Origin: Oscillospiraceae bacterium | GTDB lineage: Bacteria; Bacillota; Clostridia; Oscillospirales; Oscillospiraceae | Assembly: GCA_017936205.1 (NCBI GenBank) | Contig: JAGBGB010000106.1 | Location: 1-12,071 of the forward strand | DNA: 12,071 bases | Reading direction: 5' to 3' | Made by a program: the position numbers and the translations under genes | Part shown: piece by piece, positions 1 through 7,194 of the stretch | Layout: each line of letters begins with the position of its first letter | Numbering within the stretch: position 1 is the first letter of the stretch | The notes under the pieces: model-generated | Seen by the model: the letters and a program-made list of their open reading frames with translations, nothing else | What the model was told of the DNA's origin: nothing | Databases searched by the model: none

Positions 1-594
1 ACGGTCAGTGGCTTCAATACCAGTGCTAATCGCAGGATCGATGCGGAGCTGTGCTTGATCCGGCTGTGTGAGCCGGAGGCAGAGCTGGATGCTTCGGCAC
101 TCAATGCCCGACTGACACGCCTTGAGAATAAGATTGCCAGCGGCTTGGTTATGGCTGCTCCACAAGGGGTATCTCAGGAAGAACCACAGGAAGAAGCAGA
201 ACCACAGGTACAAGAGCAGCAGCCCTTAGACATAGAACCACCTCGGACTGCTATAGATGAGGCTCCCATGGGCTTCTGGCCCAAGCTGGTGGATCAGCTT
301 AGACAGCAGCTGCGCCCTCCTGCAGTTTCTGTGTTTGTTGTCAATGAAAACGCTCCCGTAACAGGTGTTCTTCGTGGAGCTGTTTTGAATTTGGAAGCCA
401 GAGCGGCATTTGCCGTTGCGCTGATCAATAAGCCTGAAGTTCTGCAGGTGGTGCAGGAATGTGCTTCCGGCATTTTAGGCAGACCTGTCCGAGTGCGGAT
501 CGTTCAGCCCGGGGAAGCTCCCACCAACAATGTGAATTTTGACCGTCTGATGCAGTTTGCACAGGAGCATGAGGATACGGTCGATATCAATTAA
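1..594 (+). CDS. dnaX: DNA polymerase III subunit gamma/tau, C-terminal part (5' end outside window)
   Basis: The frame is open from base 1 to the TAA at 592-594, giving 197 residues of the C-terminal part only; the ATPase domain and true start lie upstream of the window. DnaX is the ATPase of the clamp loader, which loads the sliding clamp on DNA and, as tau, links the loader to the polymerase. The first visible residues (SANRRIDAELCLIRLCEP) match the end of the collar domain in clostridial DnaX proteins. A Glu/Gln/Pro-rich linker at about bases 170-260 follows. A folded C-terminal domain ends in a stretch with GRPVRVRIVQPGE (about bases 477-516), typical of Firmicutes DnaX tails. Identification rests mainly on these motifs plus the classic order dnaX-ybaB-recR. 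ybaB begins 34 bases downstream, so the three genes are likely co-transcribed. Confidence 0.9.
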   Translation, partial: TVSGFNTSANRRIDAELCLIRLCEPEAELDASALNARLTRLENKIASGLVMAAPQGVSQEEPQEEAEPQVQEQQPLDIEPPRTAIDEAPMGFWPKLVDQLRQQLRPPAVSVFVVNENAPVTGVLRGAVLNLEARAAFAVALINKPEVLQVVQECASGILGRPVRVRIVQPGEAPTNNVNFDRLMQFAQEHEDTVDIN

Positions 595-628
595 CTGAAA
601 ATCAATAAGGATAAAGGAGAAAATTAAA

Positions 629-973
629 ATGGCAAAAGGCGGATTCCGTCCCGGTATGGGTGGCGGCATGAACATGAACATGATCAAGCAGGCTCAGAAG
701 ATGCAGCAGGATATGCTGAGAATGCAGGAAGAACTGGAGAACAAGGAATATGAAGCTACTACCGGTGGCGGCGTTGTTACTGCCCGTGTCAACGGTAAGC
801 ATGAGGTTCTGAATCTGACCATTGCTCCCGAAGCTGTGGATCCTGAGGATATTGAGATGCTCCAGGATATGATCGTTGGTGCAGTGAACGAAGCCATGCG
901 GAAGGCTGATTCTGAGGCATCCCAGAATATGTCCCGTCTTACCGGTGGTCTGAATCTGAACGGATTGTTCTGA
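629..973 (+). CDS. ybaB: YbaB/EbfC family nucleoid-associated protein
   Basis: A 114-residue protein of the usual family length. YbaB/EbfC proteins are small DNA-binding dimers that coat the nucleoid. They are nearly always encoded between dnaX and recR, as here. The N-terminus is Gly/Met-rich (GGFRPGMGGGMNMNMIKQAQ) and leads into a long helix (about residues 18-40, QKMQQDMLRMQEELENKEYE). The beta core follows (TGGGVVTARVNGKHEVLNLT, residues 46-65), then the helix with DPEDIEMLQDMIVGAVNEAM, all hallmarks of the family. The start ATG is supported by an AAAGGAGA ribosome binding site at 613-620, 8 bases upstream. The stop TGA (971-973) overlaps the recR start by one base, which implies translational coupling. 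Whether it has a recombination-linked role is inference from the neighbourhood. Confidence 0.95.
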   Translation: MAKGGFRPGMGGGMNMNMIKQAQKMQQDMLRMQEELENKEYEATTGGGVVTARVNGKHEVLNLTIAPEAVDPEDIEMLQDMIVGAVNEAMRKADSEASQNMSRLTGGLNLNGLF

Positions 974-1572
974 TGAGAGTATTTCCTGCAGCTCTGGAAC
1001 GACTGACAGAGCAGTTTGCAAGACTTCCCGGTATCGGTGGGAAAACTGCCCAGAGACTGGCTTTTCATATGCTGGAAATGCCCATGGCTCAAGCAGAGGA
1101 ATTTGCTGAGGCGATCCTACAGGCCAAGCACACGGTTCATCTGTGTCCTCACTGTCAGAATCTGACGGATCGTGAGATCTGCACTATTTGTGATGATGAA
1201 GGCAGGGATCGGGATGTGATCTGTGTAGTAGCTGAGCCTAAGGATGTGATCGCAATGGAACGAGCCAGAGAATTTAACGGCTTGTACCATGTGCTCCATG
1301 GAGTGATCTCCCCGCTGAATCACGTAGGACCTGACGACATTCGGATCCGAGAGCTCTTAACCAGAATTGGGAGAGGAACCATCCGTGAGGTGATCATGGC
1401 AACCAACCCCGATACAGAGGGGGAGGCTACGGCTATGTATATTTCCAGACTTCTGCGACCTATGGAGGTTCGTGTGACCAGACTGGCATATGGGATTCCT
1501 GTTGGTAGCCAGCTGGAATTCGCTGACGAGGTTACCTTGCTTCGCGCGCTTCAGGGACGGAGAGATATTTGA
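973..1572 (+). CDS. recR: Recombination mediator RecR
   Basis: A 199-residue protein, the normal RecR length. RecR works with RecO (and RecF) to load RecA on SSB-coated single-stranded DNA during gap repair. Domains in order: an N-terminal helix-hairpin-helix (LPGIGGKTAQRLAFHML, about residues 18-34); a four-cysteine zinc finger (C58, C61, C70, C73 in CPHCQ...CTICDD); a Toprim domain from about residue 81 (VICVVAEPKDVIAMERA, and ATNPDTEGEATAMYI); and the C-terminal Walker-B-like region ending in FADEVTLLRALQGRR. All expected motifs are intact. The ATG overlaps the ybaB stop in a TGATG junction. It is the last gene of the dnaX operon, as a strong terminator begins 34 bases after its TGA. Confidence 0.97.
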   Translation: MRVFPAALERLTEQFARLPGIGGKTAQRLAFHMLEMPMAQAEEFAEAILQAKHTVHLCPHCQNLTDREICTICDDEGRDRDVICVVAEPKDVIAMERAREFNGLYHVLHGVISPLNHVGPDDIRIRELLTRIGRGTIREVIMATNPDTEGEATAMYISRLLRPMEVRVTRLAYGIPVGSQLEFADEVTLLRALQGRRDI

Positions 1573-1606
1573 AAAACAGTGGAAACATAGCGCAAAGCGT
1601 ATCATG

Positions 1607-1650
1607 GCATCTGCTGCAAGGGACTTTTGCGGCAGATGCTTCTGTTTTTT
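1607..1650 (+). terminator. Rho-independent terminator after recR
   Basis: GCATCTGC (1607-1614) pairs with GCAGATGC (1632-1639). The stem extends through TGCAAG with TTTTGCG (two G-U wobbles) to about 14 pairs around a 5-base loop. It is followed by TTCTGTTTTTT at 1640-1650. This ends the dnaX-ybaB-recR unit and separates it from the next one. Confidence 0.88.
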
Positions 1651-1661
1651 GTAAAAAAGGA

Positions 1662-1690
1662 TTGCGATTTCAGTTTTTTTGTAGTAAGAT
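1662..1690 (+). promoter_or_regulatory. Candidate sigma-A type promoter for the membrane protein-recD2-mreB-deacetylase unit
   Basis: TTGCGA (1662-1667), a 17-base spacer and TAAGAT (1685-1690) each match 4 of 6 consensus bases. An overlapping TATATT (1690-1695) is a better -10 match but has no well-spaced -35. The site sits just after the recR terminator and about 55 bases before the next start codon, where a promoter is needed. The sequence itself is weak evidence. Confidence 0.4.
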
Positions 1691-1700
1691 ATATTTTAGG

Positions 1701-1744
1701 ACACCATATACCATGTCAGGTCATACAATGGCATGAGGTGGTGT
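1701..1744 (+). promoter_or_regulatory. Possible leader hairpin covering the ribosome binding site of the next gene
   Basis: ACACCA (1701-1706) is complementary to TGGTGT (1739-1744). Inside it, CATG (1712-1715) can pair with CATG (1732-1735), or CCAT (1711-1714) with ATGG (1728-1731). The likely ribosome binding site AGGTGG (1736-1741) for the ATG at 1746 lies partly in the 3' arm. If it forms, the hairpin would limit translation. The stems are short and it may be chance. Confidence 0.25.
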
Positions 1745-1745
1745 T

Positions 1746-2108
1746 ATGCTATTGAAGATATTTGCCGTGCTTCTTGGTCTATGTGGAATAGGACTTGTGC
1801 TGTGTGGTATTGTGGATACCTTGTTTGCATCTGCACCCTCACGAGTTATGCACATTATTCCTCTGATGGGGGAATCTGCTTCTGTGGAGCAGACTGTTCG
1901 CAGAGCCTTGCGTTCTCTGAAGGGGCGACTCTATTTTGTAGATCAGGGCTTGGAGCCGGAGGCACAAATGAGTGTACAGCTTCTACTGAAAGGAAACAGC
2001 AGTGCTGTGCTCTGTAACTTGGAACAGATGCTGGAAGCGGTTAGATGGGAGAGCAGCCTTGGAGCAGGAACTGATCAAAGGGAAGATAAAAGCGATTATT
2101 TTTCATAA
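1746..2108 (+). CDS. Unnamed small single-pass membrane protein
   Basis: A 120-residue protein I do not recognise by name. Residues about 5-27 form one hydrophobic segment (IFAVLLGLCGIGLVLCGIV). The rest is soluble and looks like alternating strands and helices: a strand HIIPL (36-40), a helix VEQTVRRALRSL, a strand RLYFVDQGL, a helix PEAQMSVQLLLKG and a strand AVLCN. That pattern loosely resembles the first half of a Rossmann-like or GT-A glycosyltransferase fold, but no catalytic motif is visible and no activity should be assumed. The ATG at 1746 has AGGTGG (1736-1741) 4 bases upstream. The 3' end overlaps the probable recD2 start by 50 bases in another frame, so the two are probably translated together. 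The final ~20 residues (polar, WESSLGAGTDQREDKSDYFS) are less protein-like than the rest, which would fit a C-terminus constrained by the overlapping gene. Confidence 0.7.
   Translation: MLLKIFAVLLGLCGIGLVLCGIVDTLFASAPSRVMHIIPLMGESASVEQTVRRALRSLKGRLYFVDQGLEPEAQMSVQLLLKGNSSAVLCNLEQMLEAVRWESSLGAGTDQREDKSDYFS
2047..2051 (+). promoter_or_regulatory. Ribosome binding site deciding the recD2 start
   Basis: GGGAG at 2047-2051 stands 7 bases before the TTG at 2059. A GTG at 2002 in the same frame is also possible. However, residues between 2002 and 2059 (MLCSVTWNRCWKRLDG) are unlike any RecD2 N-terminus and merely re-read the end of the upstream gene. The next ATG in frame is far inside the conserved N-terminal domain. 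Confidence 0.55.
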
Positions 2109-4254
2109 TAGCGAAAACGGCTATGCCGTACTCCGACTGAATAGCGAGGAATACGGAGATATTACAGTCGTAGGAACCATTCCCATGCCCATGAGCGGGG
2201 AACGGCTTATGGTAACGGGAAAGTGGATCGCCCATAGCTCCTATGGAAAGCAGTTTGAGGCGGAATTCTTGGAGCGGCTTTTGCCTGATTCCAAGGAGGA
2301 GATCCTGCTATATCTTTCTTCCCGTGCTGTGAAGGGCATCGGACCCAGAACCGCACAAAAGATCGTAGCAAAATTTGGAGCGGATTCCCTTAAAATTCTG
2401 GATACGAAGCCGGAGCTTTTAGCCTCCATCTCCGGCATTTCTCTTGCTAAGGCGAAGGAAATGGGAGAGAACTATCGGAATCAAATCGGAGTCCGCCGTC
2501 TTGTAGAGTTTTTGACCGGCAGTCATTTGCCCGCAGAGATCGGCGTCCGTGCTTACGGTGTCTATGGGGAGGATGCAATGGATCTGATCCGAGAGAATCC
2601 GTATCTTTTGGTGCAGCCTGAATTTGGTGCATCCTTTGCCGCCGTGGATGCCCTTGCGGTAAAGCTGGGTCTATCTGCGGAGGACCCCAAACGGGTAGAC
2701 GCGGGGATCCTGTCTCTTCTCCGGAATAGCTTGAACGAAGGGCATTGTTTCCTGCCGGAGGACAGGCTGACCTCTGCTGCTATTCAGCTTCTTCGTTTAG
2801 ACGAGAAGCTGGTTTCGGAGGGAATAGATCGACTATGTGTACAGGGCTCGTTAAAGGTAGACGAGATCCATGAGATATCTTCCATCTATTTACCGGAATG
2901 CTGGGATGCGGAGAGGATGATTGCTCGCCGTATGCTGGACATGGCTGCTCAGCCCTCGGATGAGCTACCGGAGGCAGAACGTTTTATCAGCACCATCGAG
3001 AAGCGCAAGGGGATCTGTTATGCAGAATTGCAGAAGCAGGCGATTCGCTGCGCAGGGGAAGAAAAGCTGCTTATCCTAACCGGAGGACCCGGAACTGGGA
3101 AAACTACGACCTTGGCAGGGATCCTTAGTTTGTGTGAATTGCTCCATCGTAAGACACTCCTCGCAGCCCCTACCGGTCGTGCAGCCAAGCGATTGTCGGA
3201 GCTTACAGGTAGTGAGGCTTCTACCATACACCGACTACTGGAGGCGCAGATCTCTCCGTCTACGGGGGAGATGTGTTTTGCTAAGGACGAGAACGAGCCC
3301 TTGCGCTGCGATACCTTGATCATTGACGAGATGTCAATGGTGGATCTGCCACTGATGTACAGTGTGCTACGAGCCCTCCCTAAGAATGCGAATTTGATTT
3401 TAGTAGGAGATCCTGACCAGCTACCCAGCGTAGGACCGGGAAATGTATTCCGAGATCTGATCGCTTGTGGTCGGATCAAAACCGTAGCCTTAACGGAAAT
3501 CTTCCGTCAGGCACAGGAAAGTCTCATTGTTATGAATGCCCATGCAGTGAATCAGGGAGTGCTTCCGGTGCTTCATGCAACAGACCGAGATTTCTTCTTC
3601 ATGAAACGCAGTCAGAGCGTGGCGCTTCTTCGGACGGTCTCGGAGCTGTGCTCTGAGCGACTGCCGAAATATATGGGGATCTCGCCCACTGAGATCCAGG
3701 TGATCGCCCCTACCAGAAAGGGAGATGCAGGAACCGTTCATTTGAATCGAGTTCTGCAAGAGGCCTTGAATCCACCGTCAGATCAGAAAAAGGAGCTCCG
3801 CAGTGGGGAAAGATGCTTCCGCGAGGGAGATCGTGTTATGCAGATCCGGAACAACTACGATCTGGGTTGGAGACGAACAGACGGCACAGAGGGCCTGGGG
3901 ATCTTCAACGGAGACTGTGGTACGATCGTGAGCATTGATCGTAGCAATGAGCAGCTGTTGATCCGATTCGATGATCGGGATGTTTATTACGACACGGAGC
4001 TGCTACCTGACTTAGAACTGGCATATGCCATTACTGCCCATAAGAGTCAGGGGTGTGAATACGGGGCAGTGGTGTTTGTGGCTTTTGATGCGCCGTCTCG
4101 ACTTCTGAATCGAGGTGTGCTGTATACCGCAATGACTCGAGCGAAGGAATTAATGGTTGTGGTCGGTAAGGAGCAGGTCATTGCTCATATGACCATGAAT
4201 CATCAGAGAAATGTACGATATTGTGGATTAGAGTTCCGACTTAGAAAAGAGTAA
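2059..4254 (+). CDS. recD2: RecD2-type superfamily 1B DNA helicase (RecD-like, YrrC)
   Basis: From the TTG at 2059 this gives 731 residues, close to other RecD2 proteins. RecD2 is a 5'-3' DNA helicase found in bacteria without RecBCD and linked to DNA repair and replication-fork maintenance. An N-terminal OB-like segment (IKAIIFHNSENGYAVLRL) precedes helix-hairpin-helix repeats (KGIGPRTAQKIVAKFG and ISGISLAKAKEMG), the RecD2 N-terminal extension. Helicase motifs are intact: Walker A GGPGTGKT (342-349), Walker B IIDE (421-424), motif III GDPDQLPSVGPGNV (450-463), motif IV TEIFRQ (479-484), the AYAITAHKSQG motif (655-665) and YTAMTRA (689-695) with the arginine finger region. The start is a TTG inside the preceding gene, so dosage may depend on coupling. 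mreB follows after 14 bases. Confidence is high for the product and moderate for the start. Confidence 0.95.
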   Translation: MEQELIKGKIKAIIFHNSENGYAVLRLNSEEYGDITVVGTIPMPMSGERLMVTGKWIAHSSYGKQFEAEFLERLLPDSKEEILLYLSSRAVKGIGPRTAQKIVAKFGADSLKILDTKPELLASISGISLAKAKEMGENYRNQIGVRRLVEFLTGSHLPAEIGVRAYGVYGEDAMDLIRENPYLLVQPEFGASFAAVDALAVKLGLSAEDPKRVDAGILSLLRNSLNEGHCFLPEDRLTSAAIQLLRLDEKLVSEGIDRLCVQGSLKVDEIHEISSIYLPECWDAERMIARRMLDMAAQPSDELPEAERFISTIEKRKGICYAELQKQAIRCAGEEKLLILTGGPGTGKTTTLAGILSLCELLHRKTLLAAPTGRAAKRLSELTGSEASTIHRLLEAQISPSTGEMCFAKDENEPLRCDTLIIDEMSMVDLPLMYSVLRALPKNANLILVGDPDQLPSVGPGNVFRDLIACGRIKTVALTEIFRQAQESLIVMNAHAVNQGVLPVLHATDRDFFFMKRSQSVALLRTVSELCSERLPKYMGISPTEIQVIAPTRKGDAGTVHLNRVLQEALNPPSDQKKELRSGERCFREGDRVMQIRNNYDLGWRRTDGTEGLGIFNGDCGTIVSIDRSNEQLLIRFDDRDVYYDTELLPDLELAYAITAHKSQGCEYGAVVFVAFDAPSRLLNRGVLYTAMTRAKELMVVVGKEQVIAHMTMNHQRNVRYCGLEFRLRKE

Positions 4255-4268
4255 TAGTAGGTGAAAAT

Positions 4269-5303
4269 ATGTTATTTATGTCAAAAGATATTGGTGTAGA
4301 TCTTGGTACATCCAATGTTCTGATCTACCAGCAGGGGAGAGGCATTGTTCTCCGTGAGCCGGCAGTTGTTGCTATGGACAAGAATACCGGTAGAGTGCTC
4401 CAGGTCGGTGCTGCTGCCAGGAATATGTTAGGGAGAACTCCCGGTCATGTTACAGCGGTGCACCCCCTCACAGATGGTGCCATCTCTGACTATGAGTTGA
4501 CAGCTAAAATGCTGACTGAGATGATCAAGCGAATAACCAAGGGGGCCATCGTGAAGCCCAGAATGATCGTCAGCATCCCCAGTGGTGTAACAGAGGTTGA
4601 GGAACGAGCTGTGATCCAGGCTGCTATGGAGGCCGGTGCAAGAAGAGTCTATCTGATTGAAGAGGTTCGTGCGGCAGCGCTGGGTGCACAGATCGATATG
4701 GATCGTGCAGAGGGACACATGGTCGTGGACATTGGTGGCGGTACTACGGACATCGGCGTGCTCACTATGAATGAGGTTGCTTATTCTGCATCCCTGAAGG
4801 TTGCGGGAATGACTTTCGATGAGGCAATTATTCGCTTTGTCCGTAAGAATTTAGGGATTGCCATTGGCGAAAATACAGCCGAAGAGATCAAGCTGACCAT
4901 TGGCTGTGTCAAACCTCGTCCCAATCTCCAGAGTATGCGTGTGACAGGTCGTGATATTCGCACAGGTCTTGCCAAGGACTTTGAGATCACCTCTGACCAT
5001 GTACTGGAGGCACTTCGCAGACCGGTGCGGCAGATCGTGGAGAAGGTTGTGGATGTGATGGACTGCGTCACACCTGAGCTTGCTGCGGATGTGACTAAGA
5101 ACGGTGTGGTTCTTACCGGTGGCAGCAGTCAGCTTTGGGGTATGGATCAATTGATCGCAGAGCGCTTGAATACCGAGTGTATTTTGGCTGACGATGCCGA
5201 CTCCTGTGTAGCCTATGGCTGCGGCAGAGCTTTGAGTTGGATGAATCATATGACAGAGGGCCCCATCAATATTGCACGACAAAGAAAGATGAAGGACTAC
5301 TGA
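4269..5303 (+). CDS. mreB: MreB/Mbl-family actin-like cell-shape protein, divergent
   Basis: A 344-residue protein of normal MreB length. MreB-type actins polymerise under the membrane with ATP and organise wall synthesis. Visible motifs are phosphate-1 (DIGVDLGTSNVLIY, residues 5-18), the segment GRTPGHVTAVHPLTDGAISDYE, phosphate-2 (VVDIGGGTTDIGVL, about 153-166), GRDIRTGLAKDFEIT, and the adenosine-motif region VVLTGGSSQLWGMDQLI. Three sites differ from Bacillus MreB as I recall it: EEPFAAAIG is EEVRAAALG here, TGGGALL is TGGSSQL, and the late DPLDCVAIGTGKAL is DADSCVAYGCGRAL. The start at 4269 has AGGTGA (4259-4264) 4 bases upstream; the ATG at 4278 is an alternative and would give MSKDIGVDLG. 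It lies 14 bases after recD2 and 24 bases before the deacetylase gene. It could be a second, specialised copy in the genome (an Mbl/MreBH-like paralogue) rather than the main MreB; the usual mreC and mreD neighbours are absent here. Confidence 0.9.
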   Translation: MLFMSKDIGVDLGTSNVLIYQQGRGIVLREPAVVAMDKNTGRVLQVGAAARNMLGRTPGHVTAVHPLTDGAISDYELTAKMLTEMIKRITKGAIVKPRMIVSIPSGVTEVEERAVIQAAMEAGARRVYLIEEVRAAALGAQIDMDRAEGHMVVDIGGGTTDIGVLTMNEVAYSASLKVAGMTFDEAIIRFVRKNLGIAIGENTAEEIKLTIGCVKPRPNLQSMRVTGRDIRTGLAKDFEITSDHVLEALRRPVRQIVEKVVDVMDCVTPELAADVTKNGVVLTGGSSQLWGMDQLIAERLNTECILADDADSCVAYGCGRALSWMNHMTEGPINIARQRKMKDY

Positions 5304-5327
5304 TCCAAATAGAGAGGAGGAATTCCT

Positions 5328-7031
5328 ATGGCAGATCAGAAGAAATCAGATCCGTTCCAATATGATTTTGATCAACAGTGGGATGTAGAACGGGCTCTTT
5401 ATGGACAACTGTGGAGCAAATCTACAGAGCCAGATCGCAAGCAGGAAGATGTAGATGTGTTCCTTCCGATTGTAAATGGACAGGTTCCTGCCCAGACGAA
5501 GGAGAAAGCTGCTGAGAAGGAGCCTGACAAAGAGAAAAAGAGTCGTCCTACAGCAGTGACTGCTGATGCATCAACAACAGGGAAGTCTTCCCGTATGCCC
5601 CCTCAGCCGAGGAAAAAGGCTACTCCTGCCGGAAAGAAAAAAGCAGGCAAACGCCCAAACTATAAGGGCTGGGCGATTTTAGCAGGAATGGCTATTACTG
5701 CCATATTGATACTGTGTTTGCTGATTTGGTTCTTTATTTGGGTCCTTTCTCCTGCAGACGGGGCGATCGATGAGGATGCAACAGAGACCTCTACGACCGA
5801 GACCGTGCCTACGACTACCGTTGATTATGATGCGATCGCTTCGGGGCTGTTGGAGGAAGCGGAGCTACAGTCGGCTATGTATGACTATGATGCTGCCATT
5901 GCCACGATCAAGAGCTTCGGCAGCGGCTGGACCCAGAGAACAGAGTTGACCCAGGCTGTGCAGAAATTTGAGCAGCTCAAGTCCCAGACAGTCCGTTGGG
6001 AGGATACGACTACGATTCCTCATATATTCTTCCATAGTCTGATCGCAGATAATGCAAGAGCCTTTGACGGTCAGTATACAGAGGATGGCTATAACCAGTA
6101 TATGACTACGATCCCTGAATTCGTAGCCATGTTGGAGGAAATGTACGCAAGAGGCTTCGTTCTTGTTCGGATCCATGATATTGCCAAGCTGGATAAGGAC
6201 GAGAACGGTCAAGATGTATACCGTCAGGGGGATATTTATCTCCCGGAGGGGAAGAAGCCTATCGTCATGTCTCAGGACGATGTAAACTTCTACGAGTACA
6301 TGATCGACAGTGACGGAGATCATCTACCCGATGCAGGAGGAGATGGCTTCGCCACCAAGCTTATGGTGGATGATTCCGGGGATATTACCTGTGAATATGT
6401 CACTGCGGAGGGACAGACTGTCTACGGTGATTATGATCTGGTTCCCATTTTAGAGCACTTTGTGGATGAGCATCCCGACTTCTCCTACCGTGGAGCCAAG
6501 GCGATCGTAGCCCTGACCGGCTATGAGGGTGTCTATGGCTACCGAACGGATAAGGACGGAAAAGCTCGCTTGTCTCCTGCGGAATTCCAGAAGGAGATCG
6601 ACGGAGCCAAGGAGGTTACCCGTTGGCTCAATGACAATGGCTGGGAGATCGCAAGCCATAGTTACGGACATCCTGCCTACGGCTCTCTGAGCTGGGAGGA
6701 GCTTGCCCAAGATGTAAGCCGCTGGGAAGAGGAGGTTCAGCCTGTGGTTGGAGATACGGATATCTTCATCTATCCCTACGGAAGTGACATTGCCGGGATC
6801 GAGGAGTATTCCGGATCTAAGTACGAGACCATGTATGATGCAGGCTACCGCTTCTACTGCAATGTAGACTCTGCAGATTACTGGGTACAGATCTGGGATG
6901 ACTATGTCCGCCAGGGGCGCCGTAATCTGGACGGCTACCGCCTGTGGTACGATCCGGAAATGCTGGATGACCTTTTCGATGCAGAGAAGGTATTCGACCC
7001 CGATCGTCCTACCCCGGTTCCCCCAATTTAA
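5328..7031 (+). CDS. Membrane-anchored polysaccharide deacetylase (NodB-like), large insertion in catalytic domain
   Basis: A 567-residue protein. The N-terminal ~113 residues are charged and cytoplasmic, with a Lys-rich stretch before one membrane segment (about residues 116-140). A Thr/Glu-rich linker (DEDATETSTTETVPTTT), a short helical region (about 170-215) and the extracellular catalytic domain follow. NodB-type metal-site motifs are recognisable: the Asp pair D317-D318 (SQDDVNF), the histidine pair H444 and H448 (SHSYGHP) and YPYG at 482-485. Such enzymes remove N- or O-acetyl groups from wall or capsule sugars; the substrate here is unknown. D318 and H444 are 126 residues apart, where about 50 is usual in NodB/PgdA-type enzymes. 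The extra part carries an acidic DxDxDxxxD run at D327-D335. The ATG has a perfect AGGAGG (5315-5320) 7 bases upstream. It is last in the unit and is followed by a strong terminator. Co-transcription with an MreB-family gene suggests a wall-modifying role. Confidence 0.88.
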   Translation: MADQKKSDPFQYDFDQQWDVERALYGQLWSKSTEPDRKQEDVDVFLPIVNGQVPAQTKEKAAEKEPDKEKKSRPTAVTADASTTGKSSRMPPQPRKKATPAGKKKAGKRPNYKGWAILAGMAITAILILCLLIWFFIWVLSPADGAIDEDATETSTTETVPTTTVDYDAIASGLLEEAELQSAMYDYDAAIATIKSFGSGWTQRTELTQAVQKFEQLKSQTVRWEDTTTIPHIFFHSLIADNARAFDGQYTEDGYNQYMTTIPEFVAMLEEMYARGFVLVRIHDIAKLDKDENGQDVYRQGDIYLPEGKKPIVMSQDDVNFYEYMIDSDGDHLPDAGGDGFATKLMVDDSGDITCEYVTAEGQTVYGDYDLVPILEHFVDEHPDFSYRGAKAIVALTGYEGVYGYRTDKDGKARLSPAEFQKEIDGAKEVTRWLNDNGWEIASHSYGHPAYGSLSWEELAQDVSRWEEEVQPVVGDTDIFIYPYGSDIAGIEEYSGSKYETMYDAGYRFYCNVDSADYWVQIWDDYVRQGRRNLDGYRLWYDPEMLDDLFDAEKVFDPDRPTPVPPI

Positions 7032-7044
7032 CAGAATGAACAGC

Positions 7045-7087
7045 CCTGCTGCAAGAATGAGTTATACTTCTTGCAGCAGGCTTTTTA
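7045..7087 (+). terminator. Rho-independent terminator after the deacetylase gene
   Basis: CCTGCTGCAAGAA (7045-7057) pairs perfectly with TTCTTGCAGCAGG (7068-7080) across a 10-base loop, followed by CTTTTTAT. It closes the recD2-mreB-deacetylase unit 13 bases after the TAA. Confidence 0.95.
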
Positions 7088-7119
7088 TATAATTCACAAA
7101 TAGAAAAAGAAAGATGCTC

Positions 7120-7147
7120 TTGACAATGTTTTCCACTCCGCTATAAT
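7120..7147 (+). promoter_or_regulatory. Near-consensus sigma-A promoter of the polysaccharide lyase gene
   Basis: TTGACA (7120-7125), a 16-base spacer and TATAAT (7142-7147) match both hexamers perfectly; only the spacer is one base short of the optimum 17. Transcription would start near A7154 or A7156, leaving a leader of about 65 bases. The site sits between the upstream terminator and the lyase start codon. Confidence 0.88.
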
Positions 7148-7158
7148 AAATACATAGG

Positions 7159-7194
7159 TCGGAAACTCATTCCAATGCAATGGTATTTTTCCGA
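7159..7194 (+). promoter_or_regulatory. Stem-loop at the 5' end of the lyase transcript
   Basis: TCGGAAA (7159-7165) pairs with TTTCCGA (7188-7194). Inside the 22-base loop, CCA (7172-7174) and TGG (7181-7183) can pair around ATGCAA. It would begin only 3-5 bases from the predicted transcript start and end 13 bases before the ribosome binding site (AAGGGG, 7208-7213). It could protect the message 5' end or be a protein site. No riboswitch class is recognised. Confidence 0.4.

Noticed and set aside
1733..2017. A 94-codon + strand frame (MRWCYAIED...) overlapping the small membrane protein.
   Set aside because: Trp/Cys-rich composition, no good ribosome binding site, and it is out of frame with the better-supported gene starting at 1746.
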